A stretch of 64,000 bases of DNA, taken from contig LLCB01000158.1 of NCBI GenBank assembly GCA_001414345.1, forward strand, positions 62,001-126,000, read 5' to 3'. Position numbers and translations under genes: made by a program. This stretch comes from Hymenoscyphus infarciens. Lineage: Eukaryota; Ascomycota; Leotiomycetes; Helotiales; Helotiaceae. Of the stretch, positions 11,505 to 22,072 are shown one piece after another (position 1 is the first letter of the stretch; every line of letters begins with the position of its first letter). The notes under the pieces were generated by a model that made no database searches, had not been told where the DNA came from, and saw nothing but the letters and a program-made list of their open reading frames with translations.

Positions 11505-13308
11505 ATGAAGGATCGGCGGGAGCGCGAGCAGATCATCAACATCTGGACTGCTAGAATTATTCCTTTGGTACTCTTTGGAGTGGTTATCTACTCTACCTAC
11601 GTTACTGTCGGGTTGCTCTGTGGTATGTTCGTGTGTTGAAATATAGAAGACTTCCTATTGACATTCTGCTAGTAAATTATTTAATTCGCGACCATGGCGC
11701 AAAAGGTTCCGCCATTGCCATTCTTGTCGTCTACTTTATCCTATTCATATTAATGACCGTCTCCTGGTTCCGACTGGTCATCATAACTACCTTCGATCCC
11801 CCATATGTACCTCTTGGTGCCGCTGCCATTCGCGAGCGAGAATATTTGAACGATAAGGCCAACAGTCAGTCTGAGGAGGATGGAATAGGAGCTGGAGAAT
11901 ACCAAAAGGAGAAAGGGGGGAAGGATGATCCAGATTCTCCAGGCCTGGAGTTATTCTATACGAAAAATGTGTTTGTCTCAGAGGGTGATGGAAGGCCCAT
12001 TTGGTGTTCACATTGCAAAACTGTAAGGATTCATTCTGGAGCAGAGGGGAGATGTTAATATATTTTTAATTAGTGGAAGCCAGACCGAGCGCACCATGAT
12101 AGCTCGTCCGGGCGCTGCATCAAGAAGATGGATCACTTTTGTCCTTGGTATGTTGCCATCCACCGACATCTTTCTGTTGCCGTCCACCGGCATCTTTCTT
12201 TAATTTCATCTTGCTGACAACGACATGTCAGGGTTGGGGGCCCAGTTGGCGAAAACAATTTTAAATTCTTCATTCAGTATACATTTTGGACGGCAATGTT
12301 CTGCCTTCACTTGCTAATAGTAATGTCGTTTTATGTATCCCGCCAGAGAGCTTCCGCTGTAAGAATAATTGGCTACCCCAAAACCGACGAACGTAGGCTC
12401 TTGCTAGAAGGTTACTAATTTTATTCTGCAGACCGAAAATCTGAACACTCAGTTTGTAGCGATAATCGCTTTGTAGGCAATCCTTTGATTTCTTGTCCAA
12501 ATATCTGCTAACATTGATTGGACATAGAGCTGGATTTTTCTTCCTATTCACCGGGAGTTTGACAGGGACTTCCATTGATCTCGCTTTAAAAAACTTGACA
12601 ACGGTTGAAAAACTCTCTGTCAAATATAAGGTCCATGTTCTTGCCGTCAAAAAACCCGTTTCAGCAATCCAATCTCCAAATCCAAGCCCTTATCGTGAGG
12701 TCACTTATCCGCTCGATGATTACCAGATGTCATTCATGGTCAGGAAGCCGGTTCCAAATGGTACAGGCCAAAATGGGAACCCCTTTAATCCGCCAGCGCC
12801 CACTTCGGTCATTGGTCAGAATAGCTTCAGTAATGTCGAAGCCCAGGGAACTCATGCGCCAGGTCAACTTCAATCAACATCTACAGTACCTTCAGGTGTG
12901 ATATCAAATCATCCGCCCAGCTTCCCAGACACAGGCGCACCATTTATGAACTCGACCCACAATGCTTCTTATCCTACACAGACGCCGAGAGATCTCCGGG
13001 CAACCAGAACTTTCGCAATTCTAACTACCAACGATGGTGAAAATCCTTGGGACTTAGGTAGTTACGTTGCAAACTTCAAAACTGTGATGGGAAATAGTGT
13101 GATGGATTGGGTTTTGCCTACAACAAGTCCTTGTTCAATCCACGAGGATTCTGAAAGTCAATTTACTCTCGGAGAAGCCGTGTATCGGCTTCGGGAAAAG
13201 TATTCGCTTGTGGAAGACAGATCTCCACATGCAGAACAAACATCGAAGTCGGCAAATAACCAGGAGCAGATTCAGCTTGGACCTATGAATGGACATGTGC
13301 TACAGTGA
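11505..13308 (+). CDS. PFA5: DHHC-type palmitoyltransferase, Pfa5-like (496 aa)
   Basis: S-acylates cysteines of membrane proteins; the family acts on Golgi, ER or plasma membranes. Six exons: 11505-11622, 11673-12022, 12074-12147, 12232-12358, 12432-12472 and 12528-13308. All are GT-AG, total 1491 nt, and frame is preserved throughout. N-terminal transmembrane helices lie near residues 10-37 and 45-70; two more follow the cysteine-rich domain. That domain contains W150-C151-x2-C154, then KPDRAHH, GRC171 and D176-H-F-C179-P-W-V-G-G. The catalytic Cys179 is present, and DHFC in place of DHHC is characteristic of Pfa5-type enzymes. Residue 165 after HH is Asp where canonical domains have a zinc-binding Cys, and the usual NC after PWV is absent, so zinc binding is reduced. 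A C-terminal tail rich in Pro, Ser and Asn follows from about 300. The start fits the family's charged N-terminus; an in-frame ATG at 11256 would add 83 unlikely residues. Confidence 0.85.
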
Positions 13309-14216
13309 GATGGCCACGATTCTCGGTAATGTAGTGCATGAGAAGCTTATTTTTCAATTCTGGTTACACATGGGTTCTGGATAAAATTTCGTTTTATGGT
13401 TCAATGGTCGGCGCAGGAGAGGATCTTTGGAGGACAACGAATGGGATGGGCTTTGCGGGGCGTTGTGTTGGGAGGTACTATCTGGTGATACTTGCAAGTG
13501 GCGTTTCAGCAAACTTCATTGGTAATATATATCGTGTACACATCCTATTTATATGAGTTGTAATATTGTATCACGAGCAAACCGGCAAAACGCCCCTGCA
13601 GTTGTTCCAAGGCTTCTTCTAATACACCTTACTCGGTAGAAAACTCGCTTTTAGGCTGGACAAACTCACACAACAACACCCTAAACTCCTTCGGGTAACA
13701 ATTACAATGTAAATTGTCTCGAACAATAGTTAGACGCTTTTAGGTTTGCGGTAAGCCAAAGGGCCAGCATTTTATCTGGGAAGGATGGAGAGATAGTAAA
13801 TGCTACAGTTTGTATTGCCTCAAACGTTTCCTAGAAGCCTCAAAACTTCAAGGTTAACTAGGAAAAAGAAAATACCACTAGCAGAGCCCGGGTCCCAATA
13901 TGGTGTATGTTTTTCTTTCGCCCGGACCCCATAGTGCCCCCCTAGGCTAGCCTGCAACCTAATTTTCTACCTCACTTCTTCAACCACAGCCTCAACCATA
14001 CTTCACTACAAACAGAAATTTCCAAAACCAAACACCGTACTGCCGGCAATGGGAAGATATATCTTTTCCACTTTTCTTATCCATGGAATGCTGTCTTGAT
14101 GGAGTTGCGCGCTGACCATGGCAGTTTCTGCGGCGTACTGATTCGAAAGCCTTCAACCGCCGAAATCACAGCCTGAAAGCAACTCTCGAGCATAAATAGT
14201 CGGTGGCATTAGGGGG
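13309..14216. other. Intergenic
   Basis: This is the 3' flank of the palmitoyltransferase. A 72-codon plus-strand frame at 13338-13556 has no domain. Nothing else is recognised. Confidence 0.5.
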
Positions 14217-14683
14217 CTCTACGGGGAAGAAAAACCGTGCGCTTTTGAGGCATAGGCCACCCCACCTAAAACCACCTCTTTTTATCTCTAATTTATAACT
14301 TTTTATTACTTTATATATAAATTAGATAGTAAATTAATATCTAATAATGTGTTATTTGTCTCTTACGCTCTCTACACTTATAAAACCGATATATAAACCC
14401 CTTATATATATGATTTACTATCTTCTAGCTTAATATTATATTAAAAACTTCTTAGTAGTTATAACTCTCCTCCTATATATTCGTTCTCTTTAAATAGAAC
14501 ATTCTCTTAATAGTATAAGCTATCGTCTTAATAAGAAACAGAGGGCTTAATTCTAGGCATTTTAAATAAGCTAAATCGGTAGAATATAGGTTGGAATATA
14601 GAATATAAAAGAGAGGGAAAGGGAGTGGTTTTAGGTGGAGTGGCCTGTGCCTCAAAAGCGCACGGTTTTTCTTCCCCGTAGAG
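14217..14683. mobile_element. MITE-like element with ~64-bp terminal inverted repeats (copy 1, intact)
   Basis: The left end CTCTACGGGGAAGAAAAA (from 14217) is mirrored at the right by its complement ending CCCCGTAGAG at 14683. About 64 bp at each end match as inverted repeats with few changes, including GTGCGCTTTTGAGGCA and CCACCTAAAACCAC. The 340-bp interior is extremely AT-rich and encodes nothing, so this is a non-autonomous DNA element. GGGGG flanks both sides and may be the target duplication, but 8-bp alternatives one base off exist. A second copy of the same family is at 55970-61219, interrupted by an LTR element. Confidence 0.88.
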
Positions 14684-16138
14684 GGGGGCTTCGTGTTCTG
14701 CACTGGCCACTTCATCTTTCCACCTCGCAGGAGCCAAACCAAGACAGCAAAGCAAAAGCCGAAATCCTTTTCCTCCAGGTCCACCCACACCCGTTGCCGG
14801 GAATCATCGTATCGACGAAGGACTTGCTGTCATATACCCATTCCATCTGGCACAGTGTACTCGAGTATCACTACTGTCGACCCTCAATTATCGACAATCC
14901 ACCCCCACACCCAACGTCAATAACACTGAGGCTGTAATGTTGCGGAGGGATTGTGCTTACATCTGCCTTGCGGAGATAAATGAGGGTCTACACAAATGAT
15001 GGCGATAATTTGCAAGGCTTGGTAGACGACTATTTCACTACTATCGGAAGGAAGCAAAAGGCTGCTATCGACGACGATGTGTCGTGCCATTTTTAGGGGG
15101 CTATGTACTACGATACCTCGATACCTCGATACCTCGATACCTCGACTTCCACATATAATCGAGTAGCAAAAAACAGCGGAGGGTTCATAAAGGTATGGCA
15201 TATTCAGCCTTTTTCCCCCTGGTATATGAAGCATGCGAATTTTCCATGATGATTTTTAAATTTTGTATTTGCTACTTCAGAGTCTGGGAGACCAGGCCAT
15301 GAGACCAACCATCACCAATTTGATCTGATCAAAACTCGCATGCTTCAGTCTAGGTTGCTCAACTTTCAATTATGAATGCTGCTAACATTGTTCTTAGGTA
15401 TGCAGTCGTGCCCCTGAAATTGCCGAAGTATGTTGTAGCGGCACAACCACAATACATTTTCCAGTGTCTGACTTGAACCAAAATGGCGCGAAGATTCATT
15501 ATGGAGTAACACCTCGAAGTGCTGATACTGCTTGCGGGTATGATCCCCATTGTTCGGCGTATATCTGAACGATATTTGCTGGATAGTTTTTAATTGTATG
15601 AAGAGGTTTAGAATAAACAAAATTCAATTTTCTTGATTATTCCAGACCTTTTCAGACGATTAATATGATTTTCCCATTAGAAAAGCTTTTATTGGGGTGT
15701 ACGCCGAACGATGACACGGTCTCCCACAGTGGACACTTGGTGATACATCCGAAGCCTCGAAGAATTAATAACAAGAGTGGGGATTGGAAAGTCTATAATT
15801 GAGGAAAATAAAGCTGAAGTCTAAACTAGCAAAGCAAGCAACCATTTAAGAAAACCCCTGCTGCGGATGCCAACAGACCCCGCACAAAGAGAAACACGAC
15901 ACTTGGTCTATGGCAATATAGTACTGGAAAGGACATATAGAGGTGCGAAAGAAAAAACCCGCCCCAGAAAGGATGTAAGAAAAGCAAAAGAAAGTTGAGC
16001 TTCGAGGAACAAGACACAGGGAAGGAGCAATCCACCCTCACTCAACGCAAGGTACCGCTCAGCGCCGCTCGCAAATTCAACTGAAAGGTTTCCATCCGCG
16101 AGTGAGATACAAAACGCTGAAGAAGTCACAAGATATCG
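14684..16138. other. Intergenic
   Basis: No gene is supported. Minus-strand frames at 14917-15234 and 15826-16129 lack domains. A short 8-bp tandem array lies at 15111-15144. Confidence 0.45.
15111..15144. repeat. Tandem repeat, 8-bp unit CGATACCT x4
   Basis: Four perfect head-to-tail copies of CGATACCT followed by CG. The array is non-coding and too short to classify further. Confidence 0.9.
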
Positions 16139-16462
16139 TTATAGCCATAGCTTGCGGCAATCATCACAACAGTGGTTGCAGTCGGGACAGCAGTAGCCCC
16201 AGATTCCAGAGTCATATTCTCTTGTGCAACCGCAGCATTCGTACCATCCCCACATGTCCGCTCTTGGGACCACTTTTCCATGAGTGTGATGTGCTGCCAG
16301 TCTTCTGCGTCGTCGGGGTCGGGGTGCTCGTTGCGCTGCTGTACAACGATTGCATTTGGTATGACCACAATCTGGACAATCGTCTCCCCATATACTTGGG
16401 TCTACCTCGCGGCTGCAACTGCAGCATACCCACCAACCCTGAACTGAAGGATGTCGAGGCAT
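16139..16462 (-). CDS. Tandem two-module Cys-rich protein (107 aa), family copy 3
   Basis: Encodes 107 aa with two copies of the Cys module seen in the other three loci. Module 1 has W10-W11, C13-C14-S-C16, C29-x2-C32-G-H34, C37-x2-C40. Module 2 has W73-Y, C76-C77-G-C79, C91-C92-x2-C95, C98-C99 and C102. The second lacks the Gly-His. An Arg-rich linker (PRPRRRRR, residues 48-54) joins them. The two halves share REVD/REYD and IWG, showing an internal duplication. The ATG at 16462 was chosen because it lies directly after an intron-like acceptor (branch TTAACTCAC, then TTCAG). The in-frame ATG at 16498 would then sit in a 5'-UTR intron. Zinc binding is inferred and function is unknown. Confidence 0.66.
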   Translation of the reverse strand: MPRHPSVQGWWVCCSCSREVDPSIWGDDCPDCGHTKCNRCTAAQRAPRPRRRRRLAAHHTHGKVVPRADMWGWYECCGCTREYDSGIWGYCCPDCNHCCDDCRKLWL

Positions 16463-19400
16463 GCTGAACAGAATGTGAGTTAAGTTTGCATCAGACATGC
16501 AGAGTTATCTCACCTTCTTCCTTCTGGCTTTCCACACAAGAACCTTCGGAGATCGAGATCGTTTAATGCCCAGATGGCGAGTTGTTAGAGTAGGGGAAGG
16601 AAGTTGTTGAAAGCAAAAGTCCAAAGGGGCAAGAGAAGGGTAGTTCGTTTTTGTTGAATCACTTCTTTGGAGATGTATTGTTGATGGGCTTCTCCTTCTC
16701 AAAGAGTGTGAACATGTCAGGATATATACTCGAAGCCATTATCCTCGTCATGGGCTCCTGAACCTCATTTCCACTCCTTCGTGCCTTCGGCGCCTTTTCA
16801 GGGCGGTCAGATGTATCCACTCTCCTTCTCATGGGCCATGGTAGTCAAGCCCGGACTATGTTCTCGAACTGTCACCGAATGTTCTGTACATACAACAAGG
16901 AAGGAACGTTGGAGCTCGATTGTTAATTTGTTGCCCTTGGGCCTGACATGCCCGGGCCCAGGTTGATGTTGTCAAAGCGCATGAAGGGCGACAACTACAG
17001 CTGTCAACTTGACTCCCGAAGCTCGGAGCGGGGTATACATCACCACAGGGCCCTAGGCTGATGTCCCTTTGTGGTCGTTGGATGAAAAGTATTTTGGAAT
17101 ATTCAAAATCCAGGCAGTGCTGAGATAGTCCACAGCTCAAAAGGAATATAGCCCTTATGATGTGCCATGGGAGATATAGCAGCCTCATTATCTTGTCACC
17201 AACGATCCAACAATTGCGAGTATTGGCCTCCTCCTAGAGCCGAGCTGTGCGACGTAAAATTGGCAATGTTGCATAGCCGGTGTGTGACAGCTTTGGAACC
17301 CTAGCTTGAGCTTGAGCCTCAATTTCTTTCTTCTCGTTGCTTGATAACCTGCTAATTCCAAGTATTCAAGTTTTGTTGAGGTTCCCAGGAAAGACTGTTG
17401 GGCGACCAGGAGAGTAGTAATAAGGTAACCACCATCCTTGGGTTCATAATTTCCAAACCCAAAATTTAATATCCGAATTTTCCAGTACAACAACGATGAT
17501 CAGTCCCAAGAGATGTGCCTGACAGAGGATGGTCTGCTTCGCCCCTGAATATGGAATAGGAACATACTGGAGACGAGCAATACGTTACGTTGAATCCAAG
17601 TTGCAATTTCCAGCGATAAGGCTGGAGAAGAATGTCTGAGGTCAGACGACCTAGTGGAACGTATTCCGGTATCGCCCGCCGATTTTGTCGGCACAATGAC
17701 AATAAACGGCTGTTGGGTACCCAGAATCCAGCAAAGCTTTAACAAATATGTATATTCCGGGCGATGGGCGAAGTACAACGACGAACGGTGATGTACTCAA
17801 GTGGGCATATGACTTGGTGACGATCAATGGCATATTTGCCGGTTTCGGGATCTCAGCCCCTTTGGGTTTTCGGACAACATTGAACTTCGTTGAGATCCAT
17901 TTGGACCTGGTGAAGCCATTGCTATGACGATGTGTTACTGTCAAAGTACACCATTAGCTTCGTCCTCTCGGTATCACGCCTTGAAGACTTGTCATACCCG
18001 CGGTCAATCGTCTCACCCCACCGCTCTGACTACACATAAGGCTGAGCCAATTTCATCGGTAGGACATGCACGGAAGTTTCGAATACCCTTTCTGCATATG
18101 CCGATCCGACCCCAATATACCGAGGCCACTTCATTGTGACTCTTGCTGTTGTTGATGATGTCCGGGCACTCTTGAGGTGCAGAGCAAATCAAGAATAAGG
18201 GCGACCGCAACACCTTTGAATCCGGATGTCTAACGGCTCAATGTGCTTCCAGGAATGAGAAACCAAAGATGTGAAGGCTCAGATGAATGAAGGCTTCATC
18301 AGACTTATCAAAACCAAGCGATTATGTGGCGCTCCACAACTCATGCGGGGGAGAGCAATGTTAAAGCACAAAACCTGGACTGAAACTTCTCTGTTGAAGA
18401 CATGGCTAAAACACATCCTCGGATTTCCAAATACCCCACACCATTTTCACAGCATTTTCCCGTGTGGTTGTGGAGGTGTCCCAAACCAGCGCTGAACTCT
18501 ATATCACGGCTCAAATAAGTCCCTAGATGGTCGACCTACATAGGCAATGGAACCCTTTGCAAGCATCTCGAGAAGGGATTGCGGAGAGTTACCACCTATC
18601 GTGATGGGGAATGTGAGATCTAGATCTGAAAATGGCTTTTGATGGGACACAAGTACATTTTTCATGTCGCGCGCGCTTGTCTCGTTTTCTCCTCAGCTCG
18701 TCGTCTCGTTTCCCACCCTGCTCGGGCTCGTAAATCTTGCCATGATCGGTTATTTGCCTATTTATCTCAAGTGCGATAAGATTACATGTACGAGTGTCGT
18801 TGAATTACCCCTCAGCTTCCCCTTCTACGAGATGCTTTCGATATTCGGCTCAGTGGTGTGGCACGGCATGAGATTTTCCCCCACACGGGAGAAGCACATT
18901 CCCCATCATCTGCAGAACCCCACCAACATTATACCGGGTTAGGGAATCATGCGTGAGTTTAGCTTTTTATCTTTGGTATCCACAGTATTCTTCGTCTTTT
19001 GTCCTCGAAAGGGACCGGGGAAGACTGGGAGGGGGTGTGACCTGTTGTATTGCACTTTTGAAAATCAAAATTTTGGAGGAAGGTGCCGCTTAAAGACCTT
19101 TCTGTTGCTTTATACCCTTCAATGGTGGGGTTACTTGCTGCTATCTTTGAAATGAGCAATAGACAATAAAGCAGCAGTTGATATGTAACGCTCTCAATTG
19201 CTCTAACTTTCTAGATGGTTGTTAACCTACACGTTTAAAATGATTCGGAATTAATTCAGAGATTTGAAGCAACCAAATTCAATTATCCCCAACCATTCGG
19301 GTCAATACTTGGGATCATACCAAGTTGAAACAACGAGAGGATGCCACGATTATAAATATTCTTGGGATTATACTGTGCTGTAGAGCGAATTGAGGGTAAT

Positions 19401-19772
19401 GAGAAGAAAAATAGGGGGTAGTGATAGCAATTAATTCTTCAAGTGGTCCCCTCCCAGCTTGAAAACCCATCTTGATATAAAGATATGCACTTCAACACCA
19501 AGAAGCGCTTCCAACCACGGCTATACTGGACAGGAAATTTTAACGCTAGAATCATTAATTACTCTCAACTCTTCTAACTACTTAATACTACTCTAAGCAT
19601 ATGAAATTCTCTTAGTATCACTGGAGGAAACAGATTACAATAGCACGTGACTTCGTGACCGCCGACATACCGCCGACGCCAAAAGGGCCCCGCAATCGCG
19701 ACCGACGTCTTTAATGAAACCTCTCTCAACCTCGATTGCATTTTGATCGTGTAGATATCAATCAGGCCGGCA
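16463..19772. other. Intergenic, no supported gene
   Basis: Several minus-strand frames of 60-110 codons at 16.5-18.2 kb overlap in different phases without convincing splice links or domains; they could be decayed coding DNA. A 92-codon plus frame (18664-18942) is hydrophobic but unsupported. The last kilobase should contain the polymerase eta promoter. Confidence 0.4.
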
Positions 19773-22072
19773 ATGTCTTCCTCGCAGCCTTTCCAAGCAT
19801 CTTCCCCGCTCTCTGCCGGTCGCAAGAAGTCTCGATTCACATACAAGCACCTTGCACAACTTGCTCTCTCCTCAGTTACCTGTCCCCTCAGAGTTATAGC
19901 ACATGCGGATCTCGATGCCTTTTACGCGCAATGCGAAATGGTGCGCCTGGGAGTTGCGGATAACCAACCTTTGGCCGTTCAACAATGGTGGGGACCTACA
20001 TCTTTGGACTTCATGAAGATACCCAGCTCACGAAATATATAGGCAAGGCTTGATCGCGATCAATTACCCCGCACGGAAATTTGGTCTCAATCGACATGTG
20101 AACATCAAGGAGGCGAAAGACCGGTGTCCGAACTTACTCTGCCAACATGTTGCCACTTGGAAAGAAGGCGAAGAAAAATGGGCCTATCATTCGGACGCGG
20201 AAAAGAACATTGCTACACACAAGGTCTCACTCGACCCGTATCGATTAGAATCTCGGAGGATATTGGCGTGTATCAAGGAGAGTCTGCCAGCAAACATGCA
20301 AAAGGTGGAAAAAGCGAGTGTTGATGAGGTCTTCTGCGACTTGTCTGCCCAAGTCCACTCTATCCTGCTAGAACGGTATCCTGAATTGGCTGGACCACCG
20401 CCGTACGATGACCCGACTGAGAACTTACCACTGCCTCCATCAACAATAATCGACTGGCAAGCAGATGCTCTGATAGACCTTGATCCAGAGGAAACGGAAG
20501 ACGATGACCCGGATGTATGCAACTTTTCCCTTTGTTCCCCTCATTGAACTCCTTTTCGTCGTTGTATAGAGGATCTTTTATCCTTACTCGCTACTAACGG
20601 CTCCTGATGCAACGAGGGGAAACATGCTAACCTTTTTGCAGTGGGATGACTACGCCATTCTGATTGGTTCTGAAATCATCCGGAAAGTTCGTGCTGATAT
20701 CCTCGAGAAGCTCAAATACACGTGCTCCGCGGGTATTGCACAAAATAAGATGCTGGCCAAACTAGGGTCTGCACACAAAAAGCCTAATCAGCAGACTGTC
20801 ATCCGGAATCGAGCTGTTCAGCGATTTCTTTCCGATTTCAAGTTCACGAAGATTAGGGGACTCGGAGGCAAGCTCGGAGAGCAGATAACCTCAAGTTTCA
20901 ATACCGATACAGTTAAGGATCTGCTTCTTGTGCCCATTGAGCAACTCGGAAATAAGCTCGGGGATGATACAGGGTCATGGTAAGAATTCATTCCGACATG
21001 TGATCGGGTGATTTTCAATTTGGGAAGCTGTCCCAGAATGGCTGATTGTTTTGTTTTATTTCCAGGGTCTATCAAATTATTCGTGGAAACGATCAAAGGT
21101 GAGTTGGAGCTTTCTCATTGTATCAAGTCGGCTAATTCGTTTTACAGCGAGGTGAATTTTCGTACGCAAATCAAATCCATGCTGTCCGCCAAATCTTTCC
21201 GGCCGACAATTAATGAGCCGGAGGCAGCCAAACGATGGTTGCGTATCTTCATATCGGATATTTACTCTAGGTTGGTTGAAGAGGGCGTTCTCGAGAACAA
21301 GAGACGACCAAAAACGATGAACCTCCATCACCGCTCTGGTGGCCAGACAAAATCCCGGCAGGCGCCAATTCCTCTCGGAAGAAAAATTGATGAAGCCGGA
21401 CTATTTGAGATTGCTACCAACCTTCTTGGTCAAATCATACTTGAAGGGAGGGTGTGGCCTTGTGCCAACCTCAGTCTCGCGGTTGGTGGATTTGAGGATG
21501 GCGTGGTTGGTAACATGGGGATTTCCGCGTTTCTCGTGAAGGGCGAAGAAGCTAAAGCATTGAATTTACGAGACTCGGAGGCTGGGGAGACTAGGCCGGA
21601 AAAGCGAAGACGTATTGTGCCCACCGTTGGCATTGGGAGGTTCTTCAAGACGGACAGCGCAGAGGAACAGCATGATGAGGACTTTGGCGACTCATCAGGA
21701 ACGGATGCATTGGCTGTTCTCGAGAGCAAGGCAGTCAAGGTGGATGATACTGCGACATCAACCTCACCCAAGGAGAACGAGGCAACCAAATTTGACAAGC
21801 AAGTCACCCAATTGAGTGAGAAATCGGCCCTACATCAGCAATACATCACGGACTTCATCTGTGGTCGTTGCAGCGTAGCCTTCGACTCACCGGAAACCTT
21901 ACAGAACCATCAAGATTGGCATTTTGCCACAGATCTGGAAGCAGAAGAGCGAAAGCGTCCCGTCCCTAGACCTGCCACTATTCCTAACAAAAAATCTAGT
22001 GCAGCATCGAACAAGAAAAAAACGCGCAGCAGCCAGCCCGAGAAAGGGCAAAGCAAACTTAAGTTTGGGTGA
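19773..22072 (+). CDS. RAD30: DNA polymerase eta (Y-family translesion polymerase), 660 aa
   Basis: Bypasses UV photoproducts such as cyclobutane dimers during replication; nuclear. Exons: 19773-19987, 20043-20514, 20642-20979, 21066-21098 and 21148-22072, total 1983 nt, all in frame. Palm catalytic residues are in HADLDAFYAQCE (Asp46) and ASVDEVFCDLS (Asp166, Glu167). The eta-type GLIAINYPARKFGL finger motif follows the first intron. The helix-hairpin-helix region contains TKIRGLGGKLGEQI. The little-finger domain starts near RTQIKSMLSAKSF. The C-terminus has a UBZ zinc finger (C591-x2-C594, H607-x3-H611) that binds ubiquitinated PCNA. A PIP-like TxxIxxFFK box lies at 512-520 without the usual Gln. 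The first intron has an unusual GTGGGG donor. Length suits fungal Rad30, and all catalytic residues are present. Confidence 0.95.

Noticed and set aside
17188..17944. Four overlapping minus-strand frames as a spliced gene
   Set aside because: No set of GT-AG introns gave a coherent protein with a known motif.
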